Assembly (NCBI GenBank): GCA_024280615.1
Contig: JAJRPU010000017.1
Span: 1-6,453 of the forward strand
Direction: 5' to 3'
Length of the DNA: 6,453 nucleotides
Source: Bacteroidota bacterium
GTDB lineage: Bacteria; Bacteroidota; Bacteroidia; JAADEI01
The notes beneath the pieces are model-generated. The model was given only the letters and a program-made list of their open reading frames with translations, made no database searches and was not told the DNA's origin. The position numbers and the translations under genes are program-made. Below, one piece after another: positions 5,587 through 6,453 of this stretch (position 1 is its first letter; each line of letters begins with the position of its first letter).

Positions 5587-5627
5587 AATAGGGGTATTGA
5601 GTTTGATGCTCAGGAGCGGAATGTCTT

Positions 5628-6453
5628 TCACGATGGGGTTTCCTCCTCTCTTTGTTTTTTAAATCGTTCTATGTCGCCAAAGATTTCTTCTAAAGCCTTT
5701 TCTTTAACTTTTTGTTCAAGCTCAGCAGATAAGTCTGGATTCTGCTTGAGGAATTTCCGAACGTTATCCTTGCCCTGCCCCAGTTTCTTGCCATTGTAGC
5801 TGAACCAAGACCCACTCTTTTGAATTATCCCATATCTAACCCCTAAATCAATAATCTCACCCTCCTTGGAAATGCCCTCTCCAAAGAGTATGTCAAACTC
5901 AGCAGTTTTGAAAGGGGGCGCCACTTTATTCTTAACAACTTTTGCTTTTACCCTATTTCCAACAACCTTATCCCCTTCTTTTATTTGGCTGATCCTTCTG
6001 AGGTCTATCCTTACAGAGGAATAGAATTTCAGTGCATTGCCCCCTGTGGTAACTTCAGGATTCCCAAACATCACACCGACCTTCTCCCGTAGCTGATTTA
6101 TGAATATGCATACTGTTTGGGTCTTTCCTATCAATCCTGTTAGTTTTCTTAAAGCTTGGGACATCATACGGGCTTGAAGCCCCACGTGAGCATCGCCCAT
6201 GGCACCTTCTATTTCAGCTCTTGGAACAAGGGCTGCAACCGAGTCAATGATAATTAAATCAACGGCTCCCGATTTAATAAGGGTCTCAGCAATGGTTAGT
6301 GCCTGCTCTCCATAATCAGGTTGGGATACCAGCACATTATCTATATCAACCCCAAGCTTTTGAGCGTAGTATGTATCAAAGGCATGTTCCGCATCAATAA
6401 ATGCTACTATACCTCCTTGTTTCTGTGCCTCTGCCATAGCATGTATTGCAAGA
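5628..6453 (-). CDS. recA: Recombinase RecA, 5'-partial
   Basis: The C-terminal 274 residues of RecA; the gene runs off the right edge, and the reading frame begins (LAIHA) just after where the Walker A box would be, so about 65-75 N-terminal residues are missing. An in-frame ATG at 6437 is internal, not the start. RecA forms filaments on single-stranded DNA, drives strand exchange and triggers SOS cleavage reactions. Visible elements, numbered from the first full codon: FIDAEHAFD (18-26) with the catalytic glutamate E22 (E. coli E96); Walker B LIIIDS (66-71); loop L1 EIEGAMGDAHVG (80-91); CIFINQLREKVGVMFGNPE (115-133) with loop L2 EVTTGGNALKFY (133-144); the C-terminal domain with GSWFSYNGKKLGQGK (214-228); and a short charged tail ending REEETPS rather than the long acidic tail of E. 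coli. DAEHAFD and LTG-I-KT agree with Bacteroidota RecA. It converges with folB; no strong terminator is visible between them. Confidence 0.98.
   Translation of the reverse strand, partial: LAIHAMAEAQKQGGIVAFIDAEHAFDTYYAQKLGVDIDNVLVSQPDYGEQALTIAETLIKSGAVDLIIIDSVAALVPRAEIEGAMGDAHVGLQARMMSQALRKLTGLIGKTQTVCIFINQLREKVGVMFGNPEVTTGGNALKFYSSVRIDLRRISQIKEGDKVVGNRVKAKVVKNKVAPPFKTAEFDILFGEGISKEGEIIDLGVRYGIIQKSGSWFSYNGKKLGQGKDNVRKFLKQNPDLSAELEQKVKEKALEEIFGDIERFKKQREEETPS

Noticed and set aside
5599..5615. GAGTTTGATGCTCAGGA resembles the conserved 5' end of 16S rRNA (GAGTTTGAT, four bases, then GCTCAGGA).
   Set aside because: The match needs a 4-base gap and stops after these bases; no further 16S sequence follows before recA ends. 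Most likely chance in a short intergenic gap.
5587..5627. Possible bidirectional terminator between folB and recA (TGAG-N7-CTCA).
   Set aside because: The stem has only four pairs, no G-C rich core and no T-run on either side.

Overview
The window is about 40% G+C, densely coded and reads as chromosomal housekeeping DNA from a member of the Bacteroidota. The main evidence is an ssb gene directly followed by a gldE-type CBS/CorC membrane-protein gene, which is a Bacteroidota arrangement. In support, the RecA has the DAEHAFD and LTG-I-KT-CIFINQLREK wording usual in that phylum, the GT9 glycosyltransferase carries a C-terminal Cys cluster of a style I associate with it, most genes lack a well placed Shine-Dalgarno sequence, and several starts are preceded by TAnnTTTG-like boxes. 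The tRNA is about 64% G+C with an all-G/C acceptor stem while the protein genes are AT-rich, which hints (inference only) at growth at raised temperature.

Layout, left to right: (1) 1-657 (+), the 3' part of a family 9 glycosyltransferase (LPS/heptosyltransferase type), cut by the window edge; (2) 638-1426 (-), deoC, tail-to-tail with the first gene and overlapping it by 20 bp; (3) 1458-1530 (+), a tRNA with anticodon CAT (Ile2 or elongator Met) between two minus-strand genes; (4) 1555-2442 (-), a tandem-domain universal stress protein; (5) 2443-2473, a 31-bp divergent intergenic region containing a perfect 7-bp inverted repeat whose arms resemble promoter -7 boxes on both strands; (6) 2474-3340 (+), a uridine-phosphorylase-like nucleoside phosphorylase; (7) 3388-5586 (+), a probable operon ssb - gldE-like - folB, with folB starting inside the end of gldE; (8) 5628-6453 (-), recA lacking its N-terminus because of the window edge.

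Functionally, the nucleoside phosphorylase and DeoC belong to the same salvage/catabolic route (nucleoside to pentose-1-phosphate, then deoxyribose-5-phosphate to acetaldehyde plus glyceraldehyde-3-phosphate), although they are not in one operon. ssb and recA both serve DNA repair and recombination; folB makes a folate intermediate. There is no gap over 300 bp, no insertion sequence, CRISPR array, prophage gene or convincing rho-independent terminator. I did not find an undescribed system. The observations most worth checking are the palindromic divergent promoter region, the identity of the CAT tRNA, and the non-ATG start and gldD-less neighbourhood of the gldE-like gene.
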